DNA of 10,968 bases from the NCBI GenBank assembly GCA_902490355.1, contig CABUDN010000083.1, forward strand, positions 1 through 10,968. The letters run 5' to 3'. The DNA comes from an uncultured Oscillibacter sp. (GTDB lineage Bacteria > Bacillota > Clostridia > Oscillospirales > Oscillospiraceae). This document shows, piece after piece, positions 1 to 6,058 of the stretch. The notes beneath the pieces were generated by a model. It worked only from the letters and a program-made list of their open reading frames with translations. It was not told the DNA's origin and did no database searches. The position numbers and the translations under genes are program-made. Every line of letters starts with the position of its first letter. Position 1 is the stretch's first letter.

Positions 1-46
1 ACCACCGAGATCTACACTCTTTCCCTACACGACGCTCTTCCGATCT
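1..46. other. Illumina adapter sequence (assembly artefact)
   Basis: These bases match the 3' part of the Illumina universal (P5 side) adapter, starting ACCACCGAGATCTACAC and ending with the read-1 primer site tail GCTCTTCCGATCT. The match to the known adapter is base for base as I recall it. It is not biological DNA: it is untrimmed library adapter assembled onto the left contig end. Base 46 (T) plus 47-48 (GA) creates a false in-frame TGA ahead of the first gene, so the real reading frame continues leftwards beyond the contig. Confidence 0.97.
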
Positions 47-562
47 GACGGTCCGTTACCTGCGCCATCGACATCATGGACTATAATGAAAGCGGCCTCT
101 ATTTCCTGACAGCAAAGGGCCAGAACTTTTATGGCCGGCTGGAAGCCAAGGAACAGATCGCCTTCACGGCTATGAAGGGAGAAGAGCCCCTTTCCTGCGT
201 GGCAGTTTCGGTACAAGGAAAAGTGAAAGAGATCGGACCGGACAGACTGCCGGACCTGTTCCGCAAAAATCCCTATATGGAGAAGATTTACGCTGCCCCG
301 CGCTCCCGCAGCGCCCTCACCGTGTTTTAAATCTATGGAAGGAACCGGCGAATGGGTTGACCTCTCCCGGCTCCCGGTCGAACGAGTCCGTTTTTCCTTT
401 GGCGGTGAGCCAAGGTCCATAAACCTGCAGGCGGATAATACTTTGCAGAAGCGGTCAATTTGCATTGAGGAAGATGCAGGAGAGATTTTAACGATATTCC
501 TGTAAAAGACTGCTTGCTTATGGTGCAATCCATGTGCTATACCAAGGGAAGAAGTATTTTGA
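47..562 (+). pseudogene. Broken, 5'-truncated pyridoxamine 5'-phosphate oxidase-like flavoprotein with decayed Fe-S tail
   Basis: The frame from 49 reads RSVTCAIDIMDYNESG and then LYFLTAKGQNFYGRL, typical of the FMN-binding split-barrel (pyridoxamine 5'-phosphate oxidase-like) family. An ATG at 76 is internal, not the start. The N-terminus lies beyond the adapter junction. The frame ends early at TAA 328-330, just after RSALTVF. The family's continuation reappears one base out of register from 338 (EGTGEWVDLSRLPVERVRFSFGG, about 338-406), implying a nonsense change plus a one-base insertion near 335-340. Further right, fragments in different frames, including CLWCNPCAIP (about 515-544), look like a decayed C-terminal ferredoxin-type cluster domain, which some clostridial members carry. 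The exact right end is uncertain. Real decay is likelier than single errors because several lesions are needed, but low-quality sequence at a contig end is possible. No function should be assumed for the remnant. Confidence 0.72.
514..543 (+). promoter_or_regulatory. Possible promoter for the tyrosine phosphatase gene
   Basis: TTGCTT (514-519) and TATACC (538-543) are separated by 18 bases. The -10 is preceded by TGC, giving an extended -10 form (TGnTATACC). A transcript would begin near 550, about 28 bases before the ATG at 578. It sits inside the pseudogene remnant. The match is moderate and the call tentative. Confidence 0.35.
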
Positions 563-577
563 AAGGATATCAAGAAG

Positions 578-1036
578 ATGACAAATATACTGTTCGTGTG
601 CCACGGCAATATTTGCCGCAGTCCCATGGCGGAATATGTGATGCGGGACCTGGTGGAGCAGGCGGGACTGGGGGCACAGTTCCGGATTGCATCCGCTGCG
701 ACCAGCACCGAGGAAATCGGCAATCCCGTTTATCCGCCTGCCAGGCGGAAGCTGGCCGAGCATGGTATTTCCTGTCAGGGGCACGCGGCCCGGCAGCTGC
801 GTCAGGCAGATTATGACCGCTATGACTTGCTCATCGGCATGGATGGGGCCAACGTGCGCAATATGCGCCGGATGTGCGGCGGCGATGAGGCAGGAAAGAT
901 CCACCTGCTGCTGGAGTACGCAGGCCGTCCGGGTCAGGAGGTGGCGGACCCCTGGTATACCGGGGATTTTGAGGCCACCTGGCAGGATGTGCTGGCAGGT
1001 TGTCGGGGCCTGTTGGCCCAGCTGACGGCGCAGTGA
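578..1036 (+). CDS. Low-molecular-weight protein tyrosine phosphatase
   Basis: This is a cytoplasmic phosphatase of the LMW-PTP fold (152 residues, normal length for the family), removing phosphate from phosphotyrosine on proteins. The P-loop VCHGNICRS sits at residues 7-15, with nucleophile Cys8 and phosphate-binding Arg14. The general-acid loop DPWY is at 124-127 with Asp124. Arsenate reductases share the fold, but the N-terminal CxGNxCRS form and the DPW/Y loop favour a phosphatase. The start is ATG 578, with GAAAGGA at 561-567 as ribosome site about 10 bases ahead. It stands alone: a broken flavoprotein lies upstream, and the next gene is convergent across a shared hairpin. No kinase or polysaccharide gene is adjacent, so its substrate cannot be inferred. 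In Firmicutes such enzymes are known in protein-arginine and tyrosine phosphorylation control; which applies here is unknown. Confidence 0.93.
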   Translation: MTNILFVCHGNICRSPMAEYVMRDLVEQAGLGAQFRIASAATSTEEIGNPVYPPARRKLAEHGISCQGHAARQLRQADYDRYDLLIGMDGANVRNMRRMCGGDEAGKIHLLLEYAGRPGQEVADPWYTGDFEATWQDVLAGCRGLLAQLTAQ

Positions 1037-1060
1037 GAAAAGCTCCCTAGGAAAGCAGAA

Positions 1061-1095
1061 AAGCAGGGCGGGTACCTTTGGTACCCGCCCTGCTT
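1061..1095. terminator. Bidirectional terminator hairpin, 16-bp perfect stem
   Basis: AAGCAGGGCGGGTACC (1061-1076) pairs perfectly with 1080-1095 around a TTT loop. It lies between convergent genes, 24 bases after the phosphatase stop and 81 bases after the PPC gene stop. The minus-strand side is followed by a T-rich stretch (TTCTGCTTTCC). The plus side has only a weak T-run, so termination is probably better for the minus-strand operon. Confidence 0.82.
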
Positions 1096-1176
1096 CGCTG
1101 ATCGTGTCTTATGAAAGGGGGAGAGGTTCGGCCCCATTCAAATGCAGCGTGCGTAAATGCGTCCGGAATGAAACGG

Positions 1177-1596
1177 TCAAAACCGGAAGAGATTCAGCCC
1201 CACGGTATCGCTGAAGGCCCGGTCCACAGTGCCGGGAATCTCGGTGATGATCATTTCACAAGTGGCACTGACCACGGCCCGGTTGAGGTGTCCCCCCACT
1301 ACGCGGCCCTGCTCATCCCCGGCACTCATGTGCAGGTGGCAGTAGAACCCGCCGTCCATGGTGTTGATGGTGCCGGTCAGGGAGACGATCTCGTAGCACC
1401 CCTGGAAGCGGTTGGACTGATATTCCTTGGTGTCGGTATGGAAAACGCCTACCGTGAAGTCATTGACGGCACCCAGGGCCTGGACACTGGCCAGGGTGAT
1501 GCCTTCGGCTTGGGACAGGATCTTCACCTGCTCCAGAATCTCCTCGCCGGGGTCCATACGCACGACATAAGTGTTGGCAAATTTACGGTATTCCAT
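1177..1596 (-). CDS. PPC (DUF296) domain protein
   Basis: A 139-residue single-domain protein of the PPC family ('plants and prokaryotes conserved', PF03479). In plants the domain occurs in AT-hook DNA-binding proteins. The bacterial versions are small trimeric, usually metal-binding proteins without a settled function. The metal-ligand histidines are visible in CHLHMS (His87, His89) and VGGHL (His103), inside the typical stretch G-T-I-N-...-H-L-H-...-D-E-Q-G-...-G-G-H-L. The start is taken at ATG 1596 because AGGAGG (1605-1610 on the complement) lies 8 bases ahead. An in-frame ATG at 1614 overlaps that ribosome site and is less likely. It is the last gene of a unit behind the EIIC-like gene (44-base gap) and is followed by the hairpin at 1061-1095. 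The transporter and NiaR context suggest a link to cofactor or nutrient status, which is inference only. Confidence 0.88.
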   Translation of the reverse strand: MEYRKFANTYVVRMDPGEEILEQVKILSQAEGITLASVQALGAVNDFTVGVFHTDTKEYQSNRFQGCYEIVSLTGTINTMDGGFYCHLHMSAGDEQGRVVGGHLNRAVVSATCEMIITEIPGTVDRAFSDTVGLNLFRF

Positions 1597-1640
1597 GGTG
1601 GATTCCTCCTGCATACGGTTTTCTCCACCTTACCACATCT

Positions 1641-2714
1641 TCACGCCAGGGTCAAATCTCCATCCTTCACCCAGCCCAGCTTCCGGCACACCTGGTTGAT
1701 GAGCGGAGCCAGGATGGCGGGCAGAACGAAGCAGATCAAAATCAGGCCCAGCCAGTCCATGGCGCCGGGCTGGATGGCCGCTGCGCCCTTGGCCAGGGCC
1801 TCCTCGCTGGGGGAGAGCCAGCCGGTCCACACGCCGATCTGGCCGCACAGGCCGCAGGTTCCCATACCGGAGTTGATGGGTGCACCGTTCATCTCCAGGC
1901 CGAACACGCAGGTGGCAATGGGGCCGGTGATGGCGGAGGCCAGGGTGGGCGCGATCCAGATCCGGGGATTGCGGACGATGTTGGGCATCTGCAGCATGGA
2001 AGTGCCCAGGCCCTGGCTCACCAGGCCGCCCCAGCGGTTTTCCCGGAAGCTCATGACGGCAAAGCCCACCATCTGGGCGCAGCAGCCCGCCACGGCGGCA
2101 CCTCCGGCCAGGCCTGTGAGCTGAAGGACGGAGCAGATGGCGGCGGAGGAGATGGGCAGTGTCAGCGCCACGCCCACCAGGACAGACACGGCAATGCCCA
2201 TCCAGAAGGGCTGGAGCCGAGTGGCGTTGTCAATGAGCAATCCGAAGGCTCCTGCGGCGGTGCCGATGGGGGGAGCGATCCACTTGGCCAGGGCTACGCC
2301 CACCAGAATCGTCACGCCGGGCGTGACGAGAATATCAATCTTCGTCTCCTTGCTGACGGCCTTGCCGCACTCGGCGGCAATGATGGCGATGATGAGCACT
2401 GCCAGAGGTCCGCCGGCACCGCCCTCTGCGTTGGCGGCCCAGCCCACGGCGGCCAGGGAGAAGAGTACCATGGGGTCGGCCTTCAGGGCATAGCCGATGG
2501 CCACAGCCATGGCGGGGCCGGAGACGGCGGTGGCGTAAGTACCGATGTCTGTGAGGTAAGCAATGCCCAGCTGCTGGCCCAGGGTTTTGATGATGGTACC
2601 GATGAGCAGAGAGCAAAACAGACCCTGGGCCATGGCGCCCAGGGCAGAGATGCCGTAGCGGGAGGCGGAAATTTCAATGTTCTTGCGCTTGAGGAAGGCT
2701 TTGAGTTGTTCCAT
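1641..2714 (-). CDS. PTS EIIC-like membrane protein (PTS_EIIC_2 / PfoR-like), orphan
   Basis: A polytopic inner-membrane protein of 357 residues with about 8-10 hydrophobic segments, many Gly/Ala/Pro loops and a conserved-looking MNGAPINSGMGTCGLCGQIG stretch near residues 275-295. It fits the PTS_EIIC_2 family (PF13303), which includes the PfoR-like proteins of Firmicutes. Annotation pipelines call these sugar PTS subunit IIC, but no EIIA or EIIB domain or gene lies nearby, so phosphotransfer is not supported here. ATG 2714 is preferred because AGGTG lies 6 bases upstream; GTG 2723 (three residues longer) is an alternative. A near-consensus promoter (2774-2802) and a perfect palindrome (2739-2774) precede it, directly downstream of niaR. 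This suggests control by NiaR and uptake of niacin or a related compound. The family call is firm; the substrate is inference. Confidence 0.85.
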   Translation of the reverse strand: MEQLKAFLKRKNIEISASRYGISALGAMAQGLFCSLLIGTIIKTLGQQLGIAYLTDIGTYATAVSGPAMAVAIGYALKADPMVLFSLAAVGWAANAEGGAGGPLAVLIIAIIAAECGKAVSKETKIDILVTPGVTILVGVALAKWIAPPIGTAAGAFGLLIDNATRLQPFWMGIAVSVLVGVALTLPISSAAICSVLQLTGLAGGAAVAGCCAQMVGFAVMSFRENRWGGLVSQGLGTSMLQMPNIVRNPRIWIAPTLASAITGPIATCVFGLEMNGAPINSGMGTCGLCGQIGVWTGWLSPSEEALAKGAAAIQPGAMDWLGLILICFVLPAILAPLINQVCRKLGWVKDGDLTLA

Positions 2715-2718
2715 GGGA

Positions 2719-2727
2719 GACACCTGT
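2719..2727 (+). promoter_or_regulatory. Extra operator half-site at the EIIC start
   Basis: GACACCTGT here repeats exactly the half-site at 2758-2766 in the large palindrome. It covers the AGGTG ribosome site and the alternative GTG start of the EIIC-like gene. It could be a third repressor contact or a remnant of a duplicated operator. A nine-base match nearby is suggestive, not proof. Confidence 0.4.
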
Positions 2728-2738
2728 TTCTTCTAAAG

Positions 2739-2774
2739 TGTTGTGGACAGGTGTCTTGACACCTGTCCACAACA
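2739..2774. promoter_or_regulatory. Perfect palindrome, probable NiaR operator
   Basis: The left arm TGTTGTGGACAGGTGTC (2739-2755) is the exact reverse complement of 2758-2774, around a central TT. It directly abuts the -10 box of the EIIC promoter (sharing base 2774), so the transcript would start inside it. This is a classic position for a repressor site. It lies 36 bases from the end of niaR. NiaR-family repressors are known to bind inverted repeats, and the inner part GACAGGTGTC-TT-GACACCTGTC resembles the NiaR motif as I remember it, which I could not check. No T-run follows on the minus strand, so a terminator is unlikely. Confidence 0.75.
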
Positions 2775-2802
2775 TGATACACACAAACCTGGTGCCTGTC
2801 AA
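2774..2802 (-). promoter_or_regulatory. Sigma-70/A promoter for the EIIC-like gene
   Basis: On the minus strand, TTGACA (2797-2802) and TATCAT (2774-2779) are separated by exactly 17 bases. This is a full-consensus -35 and a 5-of-6 -10. It starts only 7 bases beyond the niaR stop codon, so the EIIC and PPC genes can be transcribed independently of niaR. Confidence 0.78.
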
Positions 2803-2809
2803 GAATTTT

Positions 2810-3322
2810 TCACGCCTGGAGCAAAACACCCAGCTCCGCCAGGGAAGCACGGACACGCTGGAAGGCCTCCTCGTCCGGGCAGGAGAGGGTGTGCAGGTGA
2901 ATGCCCTCCGTGAGATCCGAGAGGGGGCGGGCGTCGGACTGGGAGCAGCGGCGGAGGAATTCCGCCACTTCGTGGCGGTTGGAGAGCTGGAGGGGGCCGG
3001 TGAGCTGGCCGTAGACCGGGTGCTCCACCGTGACATCCAGCACGGTGCAGCCCTGGTCCACCATGGCGTTGAGTTCCGCTTCCATGCCGGCGGCGTCGTG
3101 GCGGCAGGCCACCTGCCGCACCAGGCCCGGAGGGGCGGGGAGGATCACATAGCCGCGGGGGGTGGCGGAGATCTCCGCTCCGGCGGCCCGGAGCAGGGCG
3201 ATATCCCCCACGATGATCTGACGGCTGACGGAAAACTTGGCGGCCAGGGCGGCGGCGCTGATGGGGCCTGCGGCGTCGCGGAGCTGGTCTAAGATTGCCT
3301 GACGGCGGGTATCTGCATGCAT
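2810..3322 (-). CDS. niaR: NiaR-family transcriptional repressor (HTH plus 3H domain)
   Basis: A 170-residue regulator (called NiaR, YrxA or 'NadR repressor' in Firmicutes), known in its family to repress NAD-biosynthesis and niacin-uptake genes when niacin is plentiful. Residues 1-60 form an HTH_11-type winged helix (ISAAALAAKFSVSRQIIVGD recognition region, wing near PRGYVIL). Residues 72-168 form the 3H domain, with its name-giving histidines at His75 (CRHDAAG), His101 (VEHPVYG) and His142/His144 (GIHLHT). These bind the metal and ligand. The start is ATG 3322 with GGGAGG (3331-3336) 8 bases ahead. The next gene on the same strand is the EIIC-like transporter with a palindromic operator. 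A second operator-like site covers its own promoter, suggesting autoregulation. Length and motifs are normal for the family. Confidence 0.92.
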   Translation of the reverse strand: MHADTRRQAILDQLRDAAGPISAAALAAKFSVSRQIIVGDIALLRAAGAEISATPRGYVILPAPPGLVRQVACRHDAAGMEAELNAMVDQGCTVLDVTVEHPVYGQLTGPLQLSNRHEVAEFLRRCSQSDARPLSDLTEGIHLHTLSCPDEEAFQRVRASLAELGVLLQA

Positions 3323-3341
3323 AAAAAGCGCCTCCCTGCGG

Positions 3342-3357
3342 GTAGTCTTGACAGCAG
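3342..3357. promoter_or_regulatory. Imperfect second NiaR-type operator at the niaR promoter
   Basis: GTAGTCTTGACAGCAG shares the nine-base core GTCTTGACA with the big palindrome and agrees at 12 of 17 positions when the centres are aligned. It overlaps the niaR -10 box by two bases, the same placement as the larger operator relative to its promoter. Low-affinity autoregulation is the likely role. The symmetry is weak outside the GTC/GAC core. Confidence 0.5.
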
Positions 3358-3383
3358 TATAGCACGCCGGAGGAAAAAAGCAA
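3356..3383 (-). promoter_or_regulatory. Probable niaR promoter
   Basis: TATACT (3356-3361 on the complement) is a good -10. The -35 region is poor: TTGCTT about 16 bases upstream. A transcript would begin near 3349, giving a leader of about 27 bases to the ATG. The -10 is convincing, the -35 is not. Confidence 0.5.
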
Positions 3384-3385
3384 CG

Positions 3386-3414
3386 AAAAAGGAGCGCCCG
3401 CAGGCGCTCCTTTT
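3386..3414 (-). terminator. Rho-independent terminator of the liv operon
   Basis: GGAGCGCC (3391-3398) pairs with GGCGCTCC (3403-3410) around CGCA. The stem is lengthened by flanking A/T pairs. On the minus strand it is followed by TTTTTCG and a second T-run. It lies about 22 bases after the livF stop and separates the liv operon from niaR. Confidence 0.88.
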
Positions 3415-3435
3415 GGATTTGGAAAAAACAGGGGA

Positions 3436-4146
3436 TCAGCCGCCCAGATAGGCCTTCTTGATGACCGGGGAGGCCAGCAGCTCGGCACCGGTGCCGGTGG
3501 TAACCACTTTGCCGGTTTCCAGCACATAGCCCCGATCCGCCACGGACAGCGCCGCCTGGGCGTTCTGCTCCACCAGCAAAATGGTGGTGCCGGCCTTGTG
3601 GAGGTTCTGGATGATCTCAAAGATCTGCTCCACCAGAATGGGGGCCAGACCCATGGAGGGCTCATCCAGCATCAGCAGCTTGGGGCGGCTCATCAGGGCG
3701 CGGCCCATGGCCAGCATCTGCTGTTCGCCGCCGGAGAGGGTACCCGCCACCTGGCGGTAGCGCTCCTTCAGCCGGGGGAACTGGGCATAGACCTTCTCCA
3801 GGTCGGCATCCGCAGTCTTGCCGCTCTGGGTATAGGCGCCCATCTCCAGGTTCTCCTGGACGGTCATCTGCAAAAAGATACGCCGTCCCTCGGGAACCAG
3901 AGCCAGGCCCTTGGAGACGATCTTGTGGGCGGGAACCTTGGCCAGGTTCTCTCCCAGGAAGGTCACGGAGCCGGTCTTGCTGTGGAGCAGGCCGGAGATG
4001 GTGTTCAGGGTGGTGGACTTGCCGGCGCCGTTGGCGCCGATCAGGGTCACGATCTCGCCCTCCTGGACCTCAAAGGAGACGCCCTTGATGGCGTGGATGC
4101 TGCCGTAATAGACGTTGATGTCGTCTACCTTCAAAATGGGTTCCAT
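3436..4146 (-). CDS. livF: Branched-chain amino acid ABC transporter ATPase LivF
   Basis: A cytoplasmic ATP-hydrolysing subunit of the LIV-type high-affinity importer, pairing with LivG. It has 236 residues, normal for LivF. Walker A GANGAGKST is at 37-45, signature LSGGEQQ at 137-143 and Walker B LLMLDEPS at 157-164. The switch loop is LLVEQN (190-195), where LivF proteins characteristically carry Gln in place of the usual His. ATG 4146 is preferred because AAGGAGG lies 7 bases ahead. A GTG at 4152 in the same frame overlaps the livG stop (GTGA) but sits against the ribosome site. It is the last gene of the operon, with its ribosome site inside the livG 3' end, implying coupled translation. 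A terminator follows. Confidence 0.96.
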   Translation of the reverse strand: MEPILKVDDINVYYGSIHAIKGVSFEVQEGEIVTLIGANGAGKSTTLNTISGLLHSKTGSVTFLGENLAKVPAHKIVSKGLALVPEGRRIFLQMTVQENLEMGAYTQSGKTADADLEKVYAQFPRLKERYRQVAGTLSGGEQQMLAMGRALMSRPKLLMLDEPSMGLAPILVEQIFEIIQNLHKAGTTILLVEQNAQAALSVADRGYVLETGKVVTTGTGAELLASPVIKKAYLGG

Positions 4147-4148
4147 GC

Positions 4149-4988
4149 TCACGCCTCCTTTTTCTTGCCCAGATATGCTTCGATCACGGCGGGGTTGGCC
4201 TGGATGTCCTCGGGAGTGCCCTTGGCAATGATCCGGCCGAAGTTGAGCACGCAGATGCCCTCGCAGATGTTCATCACCAGGTTCATGTCGTGCTCAATGA
4301 GCAGGATGGCGATTTGGAAGGTATCCCGGATCTTGCGGATGTTCTCCATAAGCTCGGCGGTTTCCGAGGGGTTCATGCCGGCGGCGGGCTCATCGAGCAG
4401 CAGCAGGGAGGGGTTGGTGGCCAGAGCCCGGACGATCTCCAGACGCCGCTGGGCGCCGTAGGGCAGGGAACCGGCCTTGACGCCTGCCAGATCCGCCATG
4501 TGGAAGATGGACAGCAGTTCCAGGGCCCGCTCATGGGCGGTCTTCTCTTCCTTCCAGTAGTTGGGCAGGCGGAAGATTCCGCTCCACATGTTATAGTGCA
4601 TTTGGGTATCCATGCCAACCTTGACGTTGTCTTCCACGCTCAGGTTCTGGAACAGGCGGATATTCTGGAAGGTCCGGGCAATGCCCGCCCGGTTGACATG
4701 GGCGGTGTCCATGTCATGGGTATCATTGCCGTCGAGCAAAATGGTGCCGCGGGTGGGCTGATAGACCTTGGTCAGCAGGTTGAAAACGGTGGTCTTACCG
4801 GCACCGTTGGGACCGATGAGGCCCGCGATCTCGGTGCGGCCGATGGCCAGATTGAAGTCCTCCACGGCCTTGAGGCCGCCGAAGGTGATGCCCAGATTGA
4901 TGCACTCCAGAATGGGGCGCTTGTCAATGTCCCGGTCCGGGATCATGTTGGGAGAGGGGACCGGAACCAGTTTGGTTTTGGCAGTCAT
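4149..4988 (-). CDS. livG: Branched-chain amino acid ABC transporter ATPase LivG
   Basis: The second ATPase of the LIV-type importer, 279 residues. Walker A GPNGAGKTT is at 59-67, the Q-loop Gln108 is in RTFQNIRLF, the signature is LPYGAQRR at 175-182 (the LivG variant of LSGGQ), Walker B LLLLDEP is at 195-201 and switch His233 is in IEHDMN. Its C-terminal tail, including AYLGKKK, is usual for the family. It carries roughly 20-25 extra N-terminal residues compared with many LivG proteins. An internal start is not favoured because GGAGG lies 9 bases before ATG 4988. One base separates it from the livM stop, and it overlaps the livF ribosome site, so the three genes are tightly coupled. Confidence 0.96.
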   Translation of the reverse strand: MTAKTKLVPVPSPNMIPDRDIDKRPILECINLGITFGGLKAVEDFNLAIGRTEIAGLIGPNGAGKTTVFNLLTKVYQPTRGTILLDGNDTHDMDTAHVNRAGIARTFQNIRLFQNLSVEDNVKVGMDTQMHYNMWSGIFRLPNYWKEEKTAHERALELLSIFHMADLAGVKAGSLPYGAQRRLEIVRALATNPSLLLLDEPAAGMNPSETAELMENIRKIRDTFQIAILLIEHDMNLVMNICEGICVLNFGRIIAKGTPEDIQANPAVIEAYLGKKKEA

Positions 4989-4989
4989 G

Positions 4990-6048
4990 TCAGGCAGCCT
5001 CCTTTTCTCCGCGCTTGCCGGGCTTGAGCCGGGCCAGGAAGGATTTGAGGGTAGGATTGTTGGTGGCCAGCATCACCAGAATCAGCACGATGGCGTACAC
5101 CAGCATCCGGTAGTCGGAAAATTCCCGCAGGGCCTCGGGCAGGATGGTCAGGGCCGCGGCGGCAATGATGGAGCCCAGCATGTTGCCCAGGCCGCCCAGC
5201 ACCACGAACACCAGCACCAGGATGGAGGTGTTGAAGTCGAACTTGTTGGCCACAATGGTGGAGTAATTCATAGCGAACAGGGCGCCGGCGGAACCGGCCA
5301 GGGCGGCGGAGGTGACGAAGGCCATCATCTTGTACTTGGTGATATTGAGGCCCACGCTCTCGGCGGCGATGCGGTTATCCCGGATAGCCATGATGGCCCG
5401 TCCGGCCCGGCTGTTCACCAGGTGGAACACCACGACCAGGGTGATCATCACCAGGATAAAGCCGGCGGTGAAGGTGGAGATCTTCTGGATGCCGCCGATG
5501 CCCATGGGACCGCCGATGATAAGGGTGCCGTTTTCGGAGAGGTCCGTGGTGTCGCTCAGGAGGCTGAAGTGGAAGCCGGACTCGTCCAGGCCCACATAGA
5601 GGTTATTGAAGATGCTCTTGATGATCTCGCCGAAAGCCAGGGTGACGATGGCCAGATAGTCGCCCTTGAGCCGCAGGACCGGAATGCCGATGAGGAAGCC
5701 GGCCAGGGCGGCGAAGAGGGCGGCCACCACCATGCTCACCGCCAGACGCAGCGGGGCGGAGGGAATGAGGTTTTGCAGCGAGACGGCGGCGGTGACGCCG
5801 GTGAAGGCGCCTACGCTCATAAAGCCCGCGTGGCCCAGAGACAGCTCGCCCAGCACACCCACGGTGAGGTTCAGGGACACGGCCATGACCACATAGGCGC
5901 AGATGGGCACCAGCATACCCTTGAGGGAAGAAGAGATGGAACCGGTGGAGGACATCACCTGCAAAATGACGTAGGCAATGATGACCAGCAGGTAGGTGAT
6001 ATAGTTCCAGCGGTTGGTTTTGCTGAGCGTGTTCAACTTGTTTGCCAT
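4990..6048 (-). CDS. livM: Branched-chain amino acid ABC transporter permease LivM
   Basis: An inner-membrane permease that forms the translocation path together with LivH. It has 352 residues and about 9-10 membrane helices. Family hallmarks are SLNLTVGVLGELSLGHAGFM near residues 60-80, LKGDYLAIVTLAFGEI in the middle, GPMGIGGI, and a C-terminal GGLGNMLGSIIAAA. The start is taken at ATG 6048, with GAGGTG 6 bases ahead and overlapping the livH stop. An in-frame GTG at 6057 would add three residues. It lies between livH and livG with almost no spacing. Substrate range cannot be read from the permease; branched-chain amino acids are the usual ligands, but amides, urea or other amino acids occur in this transporter class. 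Confidence 0.95.
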   Translation of the reverse strand: MANKLNTLSKTNRWNYITYLLVIIAYVILQVMSSTGSISSSLKGMLVPICAYVVMAVSLNLTVGVLGELSLGHAGFMSVGAFTGVTAAVSLQNLIPSAPLRLAVSMVVAALFAALAGFLIGIPVLRLKGDYLAIVTLAFGEIIKSIFNNLYVGLDESGFHFSLLSDTTDLSENGTLIIGGPMGIGGIQKISTFTAGFILVMITLVVVFHLVNSRAGRAIMAIRDNRIAAESVGLNITKYKMMAFVTSAALAGSAGALFAMNYSTIVANKFDFNTSILVLVFVVLGGLGNMLGSIIAAAALTILPEALREFSDYRMLVYAIVLILVMLATNNPTLKSFLARLKPGKRGEKEAA

Positions 6049-6058
6049 GATCCGCACC

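Noticed and set aside
1111..2124. Plus-strand open frame (337 codons) opposite the PPC and EIIC-like genes
   Set aside because: Spans two unrelated minus-strand genes and their gap, and shows no domain.
2739..2774. The large palindrome as a terminator of niaR
   Set aside because: No T-run follows on the minus strand, and it lies downstream of a near-consensus promoter at the expected start site.
2756..2784. Plus-strand TTGACA in the centre of the palindrome as a rightward promoter
   Set aside because: The best -10 (TACACA at 16 bases) is poor and no plus-strand gene follows.
2799..3665. Minus-strand open frame (288 codons) overlapping niaR and the end of livF
   Set aside because: Pro/Arg-rich out-of-frame product crossing the liv terminator and the niaR promoter.
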